DNA from: Mesorhizobium sp. B2-3-12
GTDB lineage: Bacteria; Pseudomonadota; Alphaproteobacteria; Rhizobiales; Rhizobiaceae
Reading direction: 5' to 3'
DNA: 64,000 nt
NCBI RefSeq assembly: GCF_006442205.1
Contig: NZ_VFVR01000003.1
Span: 558,001 to 622,000, forward strand
Shown: positions 18,518-27,294 of the stretch, piece by piece
Position numbering within the stretch: position 1 is the first letter of the stretch
Layout: each line of letters begins with the position of its first letter
The notes under the pieces: model-generated
What the model was told of the DNA's origin: nothing
Database searches by the model: none
Seen by the model: the letters and a program-made list of their open reading frames with translations, nothing else
Translations under genes and position numbers: made by a program

Positions 18518-19477
18518 ATGGAAACGGCGGATTTCATGCCGGGCGCGGCTGCTATCGCGGCCATCAAGAAGGATATCGAGACCTACGAAGCGACAAGGGC
18601 CTCGGTGGCGCGCAGGGTCAAGTGGCGCGTCCCCTTGTTCGTTGGCCTGGTGGTCGTCTTCGTGGCACTCATTGCCTGGCTGTTCAACAAGGTCGCCGAT
18701 CCGCACGAGCAATGGTTCTCGACGCCGCATGTGTTCCTCTATGTCATCGGCTTCGCTGCGTCGATCCTGCTCTATTTCCAGGCTTTGAAGCCGGCGGCAC
18801 GGCTGCAGCAATCGTTCCGCAACACGCTGCTGCCGATCATCTTCGGCTTCATCAGGGATGTCAGCTACCAGCACGGCGAGAGGCCGAATTCCTTCGACCG
18901 GCTGCCGCGCGAGGCGGTCGGGCCTTTCAACCGCCAATCGTTCGACGATGTCATTTCCGGCCGCTATGACGCGTTTCCGTTCGAACTCTACGAGGCGGAA
19001 CTGCGGGAAGGGACCGGCAAGGGCTCGTCGACGGCCTTCAAGGGCGTCATCGTTGCCTTCGAGGCCAGCGAGCCTTTTCCGGGTATCCTGGTGGCGACGC
19101 GGCGATCCAATGCGGTGGTCGGCTTTTTCCGCGGCGTGTTCGGGTCCGGGATGCAGGATCTGCAATCGGGCGATCCTCTGCTCGACGCCGCCTATGAATT
19201 CCGCACCGACAATGTCGAGGCGGCGCGGCCGCTGGTGACCGGCCGTCTGGCGCAGGCGCTGAGGTGGCTGGGTGAAAGCTGGCGCGACGACCCGGCGCGG
19301 GTCGCGCTCAACGGCGGCGACGGCTTTTTGCTGCTGCCGCAGGGCAGGAATTTCTTTGAACTGCCGGCTATTTCGGTGCCGCTCGACTATCAGACCCATG
19401 TCGCGCCGATGATCTCGGACATAGGTGCGATGCTGGCGACGGCGGCGCTGGTTCGCAAGGTCGGCGCGAAGGACTGA
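18518..19477 (+). CDS. DUF3137 family membrane protein
   Basis: 319 residues. An N-terminal helical segment with the pattern AAIKKDIETYEATRA is followed by two membrane helices (about 38-60 and 72-95) and a soluble C-terminal region with FKGVIVAFEASEPF, the arrangement of DUF3137 proteins. Function unknown. ATG at 18518 has GGGGG seven bases upstream; TTG at 18512 is a weaker alternative. It follows the CapA-like gene in the same direction by 91 bases. Confidence 0.75.
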   Translation: METADFMPGAAAIAAIKKDIETYEATRASVARRVKWRVPLFVGLVVVFVALIAWLFNKVADPHEQWFSTPHVFLYVIGFAASILLYFQALKPAARLQQSFRNTLLPIIFGFIRDVSYQHGERPNSFDRLPREAVGPFNRQSFDDVISGRYDAFPFELYEAELREGTGKGSSTAFKGVIVAFEASEPFPGILVATRRSNAVVGFFRGVFGSGMQDLQSGDPLLDAAYEFRTDNVEAARPLVTGRLAQALRWLGESWRDDPARVALNGGDGFLLLPQGRNFFELPAISVPLDYQTHVAPMISDIGAMLATAALVRKVGAKD

Positions 19478-19495
19478 GCGTGACCGGCGTCGCCG

Positions 19496-19990
19496 TCAGC
19501 AGTCGAAGCCGAACTTGCCGCGCATATAGTCGACCTCTTCCTTGGGCATTCTCTTGAACATCACACAGACGGTGAAGCTGCCGACTTGATGGCCGTCCCT
19601 GGTATATCCCCAGTCGGAAATGTCGTCGCGCCTGAATTCTATATTCTGACCGAGCACGACGTTGTGAACTTCTTCCGGTTCGTTCGCCAATATGCCGACA
19701 AATCCGGTTTCCGTGCGGCGAAACGGTATGACCCAGAAGTGTTCCGTGACGTTGCCGTCGCGCACCTTGACCTTCAGTTTGAACCTGTCGGTGCCGGACG
19801 GAGGTGTTTCGGACAAAGCCAGGAATTCATCCAGGCTGGCGAGGGCTCGCGCGGTCGCCGCCGCCATGTCGGGATCGCGGGGAGCAAAGATCATCGTCTT
19901 GTCGTCGCCCGGATCGGCGCCTTGCGCGCCAGCGAGGCCCGGCAAGATCGCCAGCATCAGGGATAGGGCGGTTCGGCCGGCGATTTTCAT
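19496..19990 (-). CDS. DUF2314 secreted protein
   Basis: 164 residues with a signal peptide (MKIAGRTALSLMLAILPGLAGAQG). The mature part ends FKLKVKVRDGNVTEHFWV..DWGYTRDG, matching the DUF2314/YegJ family, whose members are small periplasmic or cytoplasmic proteins of unknown role. ATG at 19990 is chosen because AGGGGG precedes it and the signal peptide begins there; a longer open frame upstream has no signal and looks non-coding. Confidence 0.75.
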   Translation of the reverse strand: MKIAGRTALSLMLAILPGLAGAQGADPGDDKTMIFAPRDPDMAAATARALASLDEFLALSETPPSGTDRFKLKVKVRDGNVTEHFWVIPFRRTETGFVGILANEPEEVHNVVLGQNIEFRRDDISDWGYTRDGHQVGSFTVCVMFKRMPKEEVDYMRGKFGFDC

Positions 19991-20423
19991 GGAAGTCCCC
20001 CTCGTCACTGCGCGACACCATCCCGCATTCGCTTCCGTTTTGCAACCTGAGCGCGAAATTCGTCTCCGCCGAATGGGAGGGTCGCGCCGGCACGACATAA
20101 AATGTGTACCGATGAAAAATCGGTGGCCTGTTTCGTGATGCGGCCGGGAGCGGATTGCGGCGGCCGCGTGATCACCGACGGCGCGGGCCACAATCCGCCA
20201 AGCGACTCTTTTCGTGCGGAGAAGAGGCTTTCCATCAGGGCGGAAAGCCGTCTGCATAGGCGGGCTTGGAGCCTATTGTGTCGGAATTAAGCCAATGATT
20301 TCCTTTGCAAAAATAAACCCAACGTGATTTGCCGATGGCGCGCTTTCCGCTCCAGTCTCGGGCCGTTCGGTGCTGCCCCTCCCAAGCGGCGCCGGAAAAC
20401 CGAAACAGCACGGAGTGCTATCC
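19991..20423. other. Divergent intergenic region, no gene seen
   Basis: About 430 bases between the DUF2314 gene (minus) and the DUF1344 gene (plus). It should contain both promoters. Bases about 20280-20335 are comparatively AT-rich. I see no structured RNA, repeat or credible frame here. Confidence 0.5.
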
Positions 20424-20666
20424 ATGAAGAAGACCCTCGCAACCACCGCCGCCCTGCTCGCCTTTCTCGGCACGGCCTATGCCGCGACCGTTCAGGGCAC
20501 CATCCAGGCGGTTGATCCGACAACCAAGTCGGTCACCCTCGACGACGGCAAGATCTACCAGCTGTCGCCTGATGCGTCGGTCGGGAAATTGAAGGTCGGC
20601 GCCAAGGTGGCGGTCACCGTCGACGACAAGACCGGCATGGTGACGTCGATCAAGAAGGCTTCGTAG
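20424..20666 (+). CDS. DUF1344 small secreted protein
   Basis: 80 residues: a signal peptide (MKKTLATTAALLAFLGTAYA, cleavage after AYA) and a 60-residue beta-rich domain (TVQGTIQAVDPTTKSVTLDDGK) typical of DUF1344, a family common in Rhizobiales. Probably periplasmic. The ATG lies at 20424; the upstream spacing to an SD is poor (ACGGAG at about 20410). Confidence 0.85.
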   Translation: MKKTLATTAALLAFLGTAYAATVQGTIQAVDPTTKSVTLDDGKIYQLSPDASVGKLKVGAKVAVTVDDKTGMVTSIKKAS

Positions 20667-20702
20667 TCGCGAGCATGAGTTCCGGCGTTGTCTGAAACAG
20701 TC

Positions 20703-20836
20703 AGCGCCGCGCTGCCCCTCATCCGCCTGCCGGCACCTTCTCCCCGTATAGGACAGGGAGAAGGGAGCTACTCGCGACGCCGGCGACCCCCTCTCCCCGT
20801 CCTTCACGGGGAGAGGGTAAGGGTGAGGGGCGGCGC
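20703..20836. repeat. Dispersed palindromic element (type A copy 2)
   Basis: The outer ends GCGCTGCCCCTCATCCGCC and GGTGAGGGGCGGCGC are inverse complements. Two inner palindromes, CTTCTCCCCGTATAGGACAGGGAGAAG and CTCTCCCCGTCCTTCACGGGGAGAG in outline, lie side by side. The same building blocks recur at 52866-53040 and 56113-56172. Confidence 0.75.
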
Positions 20837-20957
20837 AATCCTTCGAATTTGTCCCCATGATGTCGAAAACCTCACCAATATCCGCCTTGGCTCTGCCATG
20901 CGCCGCTATGGTTTTCGCCAGAAAGCCGCGCTATCCCTTGGCCAACGGGGGATGTGC

Positions 20958-22580
20958 ATGGTCGGGGAACGCAAAAGGTTTCTTCTGTCGCGGCGCTTGC
21001 TGCTCGGCGCGACGGTCTTCGGCGGCGCCGTGCTGTGGGGCGGCACAACCGTGGCGCGGCTGGCGCGCGGCCCGTCAGGGCCGAAGGATGCCGGACGCAT
21101 CGCCGACATAGATGGTATCGCGCTGCCGCTGAAGCCGATCGACAGCCCGCCGGCCTTCGATCCGTCGCTACCTTGGCTCGCAAAAGGCGGCGACATCAAC
21201 GATGCCAGCGGCCTGTCGAGGACCCCTGTCTATGGCGTCGTCGAGGTCAGCGAGGAAGAGCATGTCGCCAAGGCGTTGGCCTTCGCGCGCGCCAATGGAT
21301 TGAAGGTGTCGCTGGCGGCCGTGCGCCATTCAATGGGCGGCCATGCCTTCGACGACAATGCGCTGGTCCTGGATCTGAGAAAGTTCAACAAGGTCACGGT
21401 GGACGCCGCCACCAAGACCATGACCTTGCAGCCCGGCGCGCGCTGGCACGACATCCAGACCATTCTGCATCCGCGCTTTGCAGTGAAGGCGATGCAATCG
21501 ACCGACATTTTTTCGGTCGGCGGTTCGCTGTCGGTGAACGCGCATGGCATGGACCACCAGGCGGGCTCGGTGGCCGGCTCGATCCGCTCGATGCGCGTGA
21601 TGCTGGCCGACGGATCGGTGACCATTTGCTCGCCAACCGAAAACAACGACCTGTTCCGCCATGTCATCGGCGGCTACGGCCTGTTCGGCGTGGTGGTGGA
21701 GGCGACGCTCGATATCGTCGACAATGCCGTCTACCGCACCTCGCGCGAGATCATCAGATCCGACGACTTCCCGAGATTCTTCGCCGAGGTGCTGGAGCCG
21801 AACAGGGATATCGGCCTGTTCTACGGCCATCTGTCGACGGCGCCGGGCAACTTCCTCGAGGACATGATCGTCTACCGCTACGACAAGGTGGCCGAAGAGC
21901 CGCCGGCGGACCAGCCGCCGCTTGGCGAGCCCGATGGCGTCGGCCTGAAGCGGGTGATCATGAACATGGCCAAATGGGGCAGCGCGTTCCAGGAACTGAA
22001 ATGGTTCACCGAAAAGACGCTGGAGCCGAAATTCGAGAGCTGTACGGTGGCGCGCACCTCGGCGCTTGCCCAGGGCGAGGCCTGTCTCGTCACCCGCAAC
22101 AACCCGATGCACGATTCGGTGCCGTATCTGTTCAACGACCTGATGAACGAGACCGACATACTGCACGAATATTTTATTCCTCGCGCCGCGTATAATCCAT
22201 TCATCTTGGAAGCGCGCGACATCCTGCGCAACCAGGACCTGCCGGTGCTCAACGCTTCGGTGCGCATCGTCCACAAGGAGGATGTGGCGCTGACCTACGC
22301 GCCGGAGCCGGCCTATTCGCTGGTGCTCTACATCAACCAGCCGGCCGATGCCGAGGGCAACGCGAAAATGCGGGCGCTGACGCGGGCGCTGATCGACGTG
22401 ACGATCAAGCATGGCGGCCGGTTCTTCCTGCCCTACCAGTTGCACTATACGGGCAAGGAGTTGCTGGCGTCCTATCCCGAACTGCCAGCCTTCCTGGCGG
22501 CAAAGCGGCGCCATGACCCCACGGAACTGTTTTCCTCGACCTTCTACCGTGCCATCAAGGCGCTGAGCGGGGTGGTGTAG
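20958..22580 (+). CDS. FAD-binding oxidoreductase (FAD-linked oxidase family)
   Basis: 540 residues. The N terminus has a basic/hydrophobic segment (KRFLLSRRLLLGATVFGGAVL) that acts as an anchor or Tat-like signal. The PP-loop-type FAD domain follows: VVEVSEEEHVAKALAFARANG, RHSMGGHAF, and STDIFSVGGSLSVNAHG, ending near residue 230, with a substrate-binding domain to the C terminus. Enzymes of this group oxidise sugars, lactones or hydroxy acids; substrate unknown. ATG at 20958 is chosen for GGGGG six bases upstream; 20952 and 20898 are alternatives. Confidence 0.8.
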   Translation: MVGERKRFLLSRRLLLGATVFGGAVLWGGTTVARLARGPSGPKDAGRIADIDGIALPLKPIDSPPAFDPSLPWLAKGGDINDASGLSRTPVYGVVEVSEEEHVAKALAFARANGLKVSLAAVRHSMGGHAFDDNALVLDLRKFNKVTVDAATKTMTLQPGARWHDIQTILHPRFAVKAMQSTDIFSVGGSLSVNAHGMDHQAGSVAGSIRSMRVMLADGSVTICSPTENNDLFRHVIGGYGLFGVVVEATLDIVDNAVYRTSREIIRSDDFPRFFAEVLEPNRDIGLFYGHLSTAPGNFLEDMIVYRYDKVAEEPPADQPPLGEPDGVGLKRVIMNMAKWGSAFQELKWFTEKTLEPKFESCTVARTSALAQGEACLVTRNNPMHDSVPYLFNDLMNETDILHEYFIPRAAYNPFILEARDILRNQDLPVLNASVRIVHKEDVALTYAPEPAYSLVLYINQPADAEGNAKMRALTRALIDVTIKHGGRFFLPYQLHYTGKELLASYPELPAFLAAKRRHDPTELFSSTFYRAIKALSGVV

Positions 22581-22645
22581 GAAGCAGTTCCAGGAAAAGT
22601 GTGAAGCGGTTTTCCCGTCCCGGAACTGCTCAGGAATAGAGCAGG
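22581..22645. repeat. Fragment of AATTGCTCTA-type palindromic repeat (type B)
   Basis: GCAGTTCCAGGAAAAGTGTGAAGCGG and CCGTCCCGGAACTGC are inverse complements in outline, the same core found at 35236, 43693 and 60618. This copy is short and lacks the left half. It lies between the FAD oxidase and the next gene. Confidence 0.65.
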
Positions 22646-22655
22646 AGAACAGTCA

Positions 22656-23279
22656 ATGCGCATGGTGTCAGCGGCGGCCCTCACTCTCATCGCGCTGTGC
22701 GCTGGATCGGCCGGAGCCGAGGACCTCAAGGCCTTCAGGCTGACGATCGACGGCAAGTCGTTGGATATCGACGCCGGCGAAAGCACCCACGTGACGTTGC
22801 CGGACGGCAAAGAGGTTGAAGTGAAGCTCGACAGGAACGACTTCGCCACCTTTTCCGGCGACAGTTTCTCCTTCAACCATCCGAGCGGCATTTCGGTGAC
22901 CAAGACCGATCTCGGCGAAAACATCACGCAATATCTGATGGCCTCGGCCCTCGGCACGATCGTCGTCGTGCAGGAATACGGCAAGATGAACCCCGTGTCG
23001 CTCAACCAGCTGATGCTGCAGGAGATGACCAGGGAATCCGTGCAGGCGGGTGCCGCGCTGACGCAGCAGCCGACGACGCGCAAGCTTGCCGACGGCAAGG
23101 AATTGTCCGGCATCCGCGCCGAGGTGAAGACGCGCACCGACACCGCCTATTTCGAAATCGTCGGCTACGGTCTTGCCGATCAGGGCCTGTTGTTCATCAC
23201 GCGCGTCGGCAGCGAGGATCTGGGCACCGAACAACCGCTGATCGACAAGTTCTGGGAGAGCCTGAAGGTCAAGATGTAA
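22656..23279 (+). CDS. Secreted protein, unknown function
   Basis: 207 residues with a signal peptide (MRMVSAAALTLIALCAGSAGAED, cleavage after AGA). The mature protein is beta-rich and contains a pair of LPDGKEVEVKL and TRKLADGKELSG segments. I cannot name a family. It is preceded by AGCAGGAGAAC. It stands alone: the upstream FAD gene is separated from it by a repeat and the downstream gene is convergent. Confidence 0.75.
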   Translation: MRMVSAAALTLIALCAGSAGAEDLKAFRLTIDGKSLDIDAGESTHVTLPDGKEVEVKLDRNDFATFSGDSFSFNHPSGISVTKTDLGENITQYLMASALGTIVVVQEYGKMNPVSLNQLMLQEMTRESVQAGAALTQQPTTRKLADGKELSGIRAEVKTRTDTAYFEIVGYGLADQGLLFITRVGSEDLGTEQPLIDKFWESLKVKM

Positions 23280-23284
23280 GCTGC

Positions 23285-23806
23285 CTACAGCCCCGTCGGC
23301 ACCAAGCCAGCCAGCCAGTTCACCGAGCGCTTTGCCGCGTCGGCGGTTGCCGAGGCGGCGCGGCCGAGATCGGTCTTGACCACGGCATAGCCGTTCTTCG
23401 TGCGATAGAGCACGCCGGTTCCGCCGTCGACCACCTGTTCATAGGCGACGGGCTGGGCCGCTGCCGCGTCCATGGCCGTCGTCGGTGATCCCACGGGCAC
23501 GCTCGGCCGATGGCTGAGCTCCGGCGGCAACGGGCTTTCGGGCTCGACGGTCCGGCTGGTGGGCTTCAGTTCCGGGCCCGAAGCGATCGCGGCCAGGTGC
23601 GATGAGGACGCCGAACCTTTCGCGCGGCAGATGCCGGAAACCAGCGGATAGTTGAAATTGCGCTCGTGCAGGATCTGGCTCTTCATTGCGGCTTCGCAAT
23701 CGGCGATGGTCGACCACTTGGCCGGCGTCTCGCCGATATATTCGCACAGCTTGGCGTCGCAGTCGCAGCCGACAATGGTCATGGCGACAAGGGCGGTCTT
23801 GATCAC
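23285..23806 (-). CDS. Small protein with N-terminal signal and two CxC-like motifs, unknown
   Basis: 173 residues. MIKTALVAMTIVGCDCDAKLCEYIG starts with a short hydrophobic segment and a Cys cluster (C-D-C, LC), with a further Cys near 40 (ADCEAAM) and near 60. It could be a lipoprotein or a disulfide-bearing secreted protein. The middle is Pro/Ser-rich. GTG at 23806 is preceded by AAGGGAC at six bases, which decides the start. Function unknown. Confidence 0.6.
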   Translation of the reverse strand: MIKTALVAMTIVGCDCDAKLCEYIGETPAKWSTIADCEAAMKSQILHERNFNYPLVSGICRAKGSASSSHLAAIASGPELKPTSRTVEPESPLPPELSHRPSVPVGSPTTAMDAAAAQPVAYEQVVDGGTGVLYRTKNGYAVVKTDLGRAASATADAAKRSVNWLAGLVPTGL

Positions 23807-23936
23807 GGTCTTGTCCCTTCGAGATGCCCCCCGGCAATCCAGCCGTCCCCTTCGCGCGCGAACAAGGCGGGATTTGGCCGCGATTGTGGAATCGTCGTGA
23901 CGAAGAGATCAATATGCCCTGATGTGGCCGAAAGGC

Positions 23937-25067
23937 TCAGTAGTCGTAGACGTGTTCGAGCTTCGCGCCTGCCTTCATCAGTGATGGCAGCACCAGATGC
24001 AGCTTGCGCACGGCGACGACCATGCCGGTGCGGCGCGTCGAGGGGTCGGCCGGCAGCGGATAGCTGAACAGGATGCGCATGCCTTCGGGGACGGCGATCG
24101 CGTCGGTCGAGAGCATGGTGACCATGATCTCGTCATTGCCGCCGATCTCGACGAAGGAGACACCCTTGTCGATCAGGCGCGGGATCATGTCGGTGAACAC
24201 CTGGTAGCGCTTGGTGACGAAGATGGTGCCGTCGGCACCGTAGTCGCGCTCCAGCAAGGTGTCGGGCTCGTTGCGGGTGGCTTCGCCGACCGGGCCCCTG
24301 GCCCAGACATGGATGTCGAGCAAGGCTGGGTCGGAGGTGGCGGCCAGCGCCTGCTTGATCAGGTCGGCATAGCCTTGCTTGATGGTGTCGGCGAGGCCGA
24401 AGGCAAGCTTGCGTTCGCTGGTGCGGATGGAACTGTCGCCAGGCGCCGGCTGCACCGCGAAAAGCCCGGCGCGCTTCTCGGCATAGGGGAACTGGTACCA
24501 CGGCACCTGGTCGAGAAAGCCCGCATAGTCCGCCGCCACCTTGGCCTGGTAGATGTCGGCGGCGGTGCGCTTGGCCGATGTCGCCTCGGTGACGCGGCCG
24601 ACGGTGTTCTCATAGGCCCATTGCAGGATATGCTCGATCGAGTGGCTGGTGCCGATGATGACCAGCATCTGGTGGTTGGCGTAGTTGAATTTGTAGGCGG
24701 AGCTGGCGCGGATCACCGTGGCGTAATCCTGCCAGAAGCGGCCGACATAGGACCAATAGGGAAAGCCGCTCGGCTGGTCCTTGGCGACGAAACCGGCATA
24801 TTCGCGCGCGGCATAGACGATCGCCCATTCCGGGTAGGTGAGGAAGGTCGATTCCTCCGGCCGCTGGTAGCCGGGAATTTCGGCGCGCACCTTGTCGGCC
24901 AGCGCCTTGGGCGGCGCGCCGTCGGCAATGCCGGGCAGCGGCGTCTTGTCGAGCGACGGGGTGGTCAGGAAGCCATAACCCAGCCCCGCGATCGGGATCA
25001 GGATGACGATGACGATCAGCCAGAGGATCGTCTTGATGATGCGCTTTATCAAGCGGAACAGGAACAT
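23937..25067 (-). CDS. Membrane-anchored conserved protein, unknown
   Basis: 376 residues with one N-terminal membrane helix (about 8-32) and a large soluble domain rich in aromatic residues (PEWAIVYAAREYAGF, YWSYVGRFW, NYANHQMLVIIGTSHSIEH). No named family comes to mind. It follows the DUF4383-like gene by six bases on the minus strand, so the two are probably one operon with a shared envelope function. Confidence 0.75.
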   Translation of the reverse strand: MFLFRLIKRIIKTILWLIVIVILIPIAGLGYGFLTTPSLDKTPLPGIADGAPPKALADKVRAEIPGYQRPEESTFLTYPEWAIVYAAREYAGFVAKDQPSGFPYWSYVGRFWQDYATVIRASSAYKFNYANHQMLVIIGTSHSIEHILQWAYENTVGRVTEATSAKRTAADIYQAKVAADYAGFLDQVPWYQFPYAEKRAGLFAVQPAPGDSSIRTSERKLAFGLADTIKQGYADLIKQALAATSDPALLDIHVWARGPVGEATRNEPDTLLERDYGADGTIFVTKRYQVFTDMIPRLIDKGVSFVEIGGNDEIMVTMLSTDAIAVPEGMRILFSYPLPADPSTRRTGMVVAVRKLHLVLPSLMKAGAKLEHVYDY

Positions 25068-25073
25068 GGCCGG

Positions 25074-25508
25074 TCAGGCCGTGGCGAAGTGGTCATGGAT
25101 GCGCTTCGACAGCCAGAAGCCGACATAGACGGCGAAGCCGCCGATGACGATGTGCGGCAGGTTGGCGAAGAAGCGGGCAGGAAACTCGATGTCGTTGAGG
25201 GAGCGGAAACCGTTGATGAAGATGCCGGCATCGAGGCAGCCGGAGCCGGTGATCAGCCCGAGCACGCCGTCGAACAGATAGACCGAGCCGAACAGCTTGA
25301 AATAGAACACCGCCTGGCGGTGCGAGATGAAGGCGGCGGCCAGCGCCCAGACGCCTGAAAAGGCGTGCAGCAGATCGTCATACCATTGCAGGGAGAACAG
25401 GCCGAACAGATTGCCGTTGGCATCGTTGAAGGCGGGAATGTAGCCGATGGCGACGACCGCGAAGAACAGGAAGGCGTAGGCAACGGCAAGCTTCTGGATC
25501 AGCGTCAT
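25074..25508 (-). CDS. DUF4383-like small membrane protein
   Basis: 144 residues with four membrane segments. The pattern (VAIGYIPAF, GLFSLQWYDDLLHAFSGVWAL, FKLFGSVYLFDGVLGL, FFANLPHIVIGGFAVYVGF) fits DUF4383. ATG at 25508 begins the first helix. It lies six bases upstream of the anchored protein gene. Confidence 0.7.
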   Translation of the reverse strand: MTLIQKLAVAYAFLFFAVVAIGYIPAFNDANGNLFGLFSLQWYDDLLHAFSGVWALAAAFISHRQAVFYFKLFGSVYLFDGVLGLITGSGCLDAGIFINGFRSLNDIEFPARFFANLPHIVIGGFAVYVGFWLSKRIHDHFATA

Positions 25509-26263
25509 GAAGTATCCCCCTTCGAAGAGCCCGTTGCTGACGGACTCTGACGACGCAGCGATACTAACCGATTTTGACGCGCGGTGAAGCGGCGCCCGCA
25601 ACTTCGCCGGGAAAGAACTTCGAGGGGGCCAAAAGACAGTCGGCGCCGGGATTTCTCCCAGCGCCTCCCTGTCAGATCAGGACACGGTCGCGGCAGCAAC
25701 TTCCGTAAAGTCGTCGCGCCATGCCGGCCTTGATTTTGACGGTCCTGCCAGTCATCACCCGAGGGCGATGCCCGTTCCAGACCACGCCGGCCTTCACCCT
25801 TGCGGGCTTTGCCCTGCGTGCCATCGAAGGTTTTTGCCGTCCTTCATGGCAGCATCGGTCCGCCGTCGGCGTTGGCACGCTTTCCGCGGCCCCGTAGGTC
25901 TCGGCTCCGTCCCTCGAACAGGCAAGCCTGCTCTCGCTTCGGGCCGTACGGGCCTCAGGAAATCCGCCTTTCACTTCCGCCTTTCGGCTTGGCGATCGGT
26001 AGCCGCCTGAGATGGGTTGAACTTACGCCGGGTAAGCGTCTTGGGGAATGCCCGTGCCCCTGTGGATAGCGGGATTATCGGGGACCGATGCCAGAAGCCA
26101 AGGAAATTCAAGCACGAACGCCTTAGACAGCCTGCCCGCTTTTTCGGCGCACGAACCCACACGGCCCTTGCCCTGCCGACGGACGCGGGTTTCAATGCCG
26201 GCAAAGGATCGGGGCCGGCAAAGGATCGGGTTCTCCATGCCCGGCGCCGGGGAGGGCGAGAAT
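25509..26263. other. Long gene-free stretch with 17-bp tandem duplication
   Basis: About 750 bases between the divergent DUF4383-like and lipid kinase genes. No frame in it has a recognisable product or a good ribosome binding site. GCCGGCAAAGGATCGGG is present twice in direct tandem (26197-26213 and 26214-26230). Composition is similar to coding sequence in 25680-26000, so a decayed gene or an unrecognised RNA is possible. Confidence 0.4.
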
Positions 26264-27202
26264 TTGAAGGTCGGAGTGGTGCTCAATCCGATTGCCGGCG
26301 GCGGCCGGCTGAAACGGCATTGGCCCGAAGTCGCGGCCGCGCTGAAAAAGCACTTCGGCGATTTCGAATTGCGCGAGACGCAGGCAGAGGGCGATGCCGA
26401 GCGGCTGGCGCTCGATCTGGCGGCAAACGGCTTCGACCTGGTGATCGCGGCCGGTGGCGACGGCACGGCGAGCGAAGTGGCCGACGGCTTGTTGCAGGCG
26501 CGCGAGGAGGGCGGCAGGACAACCGAACTCGGCCTCCTGCCGTGCGGCACCGGCATCGATTTCGCGCGCGGCCTCGGCCTGCCGAAGGAGATCGACGCGA
26601 CGCTGAAACGGATTGCCGAAGCCAAGGCCAAGGCGGTCGACGCCGGCCGCATCTGCTATATCGACGACCATGGCGCGCTGGCCAGCCGCCACTTCATCAA
26701 CATCGCCAGCCTCGGCCTGTCTGGCGCCACCGACCGCGCCGTCAATGCCGACAAGCGCAAGGGCAGGACGTCGGCCAAGGCGCTGTTCCTGTGGCGCACC
26801 GTGGTCGAGTTCACCCGTTACCGCTTTCAGGAGGTACGGATCACCGTCGACGACGGCGCCCCGGTCGAGGCGCGCATGGCGCTGGTGGCGGTGGCCAACG
26901 GCAAATTCTTTGGCGGCGGCATGATGATCGCGCCAGATGCGGAGCTGGCCGACGGACAGTTCGACATCGTCATCCTGCGCGCGGCGGGCAAGCTGAAGCT
27001 GATCTGGGACATCAGGCTGCTTTATGGCGGCAGGCACCGCAACCACCCGGCGATCACCATCCTGCGCGGCCGGAAAGTGGTTGTCGAACCGCTCGGCGAC
27101 GTCGAGAAGAACGGTGCGCTCGTCGACATCGACGGCGAGTCCCCCGGGCGCATACCGGCGACCTTCGAGATCCTGCCCGGGGTGCTGGCGCTGAGATATT
27201 GA
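26264..27202 (+). CDS. Diacylglycerol/lipid kinase (YegS/BmrU-like)
   Basis: 312 residues of the DAGK catalytic family: VGVVLNPIAGGG at the start, IAAGGDGTASEVADGLL (the ATP-binding GGDGT), LPCGTGIDFARGL and a later NGKFFGGGMMIAPDAELADG. The enzyme phosphorylates diacylglycerol or related lipids at the inner membrane. TTG at 26264 begins MKVGVVLNPIAGG and has GGAGGG seven bases upstream; an ATG at 26237 would add nine residues and is the usual computed choice. Confidence 0.85.
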   Translation: MKVGVVLNPIAGGGRLKRHWPEVAAALKKHFGDFELRETQAEGDAERLALDLAANGFDLVIAAGGDGTASEVADGLLQAREEGGRTTELGLLPCGTGIDFARGLGLPKEIDATLKRIAEAKAKAVDAGRICYIDDHGALASRHFINIASLGLSGATDRAVNADKRKGRTSAKALFLWRTVVEFTRYRFQEVRITVDDGAPVEARMALVAVANGKFFGGGMMIAPDAELADGQFDIVILRAAGKLKLIWDIRLLYGGRHRNHPAITILRGRKVVVEPLGDVEKNGALVDIDGESPGRIPATFEILPGVLALRY

Positions 27203-27266
27203 ATCAAGAAGCTGAGAGCCTGATTCAATTGGTTGGCAGAGTGATTTCGCGTTGCCATCCAACGCG
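27198..27266. terminator. Two hairpins in the convergent gap
   Basis: ATTGAATCA (27198-27206, over the lipid kinase stop codon) and TGATTCAAT (27221-27229) are exact inverse complements; CGCGTTG (27248-27254) and CAACGCG (27260-27266) form a second, tight hairpin. No T-run follows, so the role as a bidirectional transcript end is inferred from position between convergent genes. Confidence 0.4.
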
Positions 27267-27294
27267 ATGAAATTGCTTGATATCCTGTCCCGTC

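Noticed and set aside
25680..26100. RNase P or tmRNA in the gene-free stretch
   Set aside because: I could not find the conserved core motifs of either RNA.
26197..26230. Tandem 17-bp repeat as CRISPR-like array
   Set aside because: Only two copies, directly adjacent, without spacers or cas genes.
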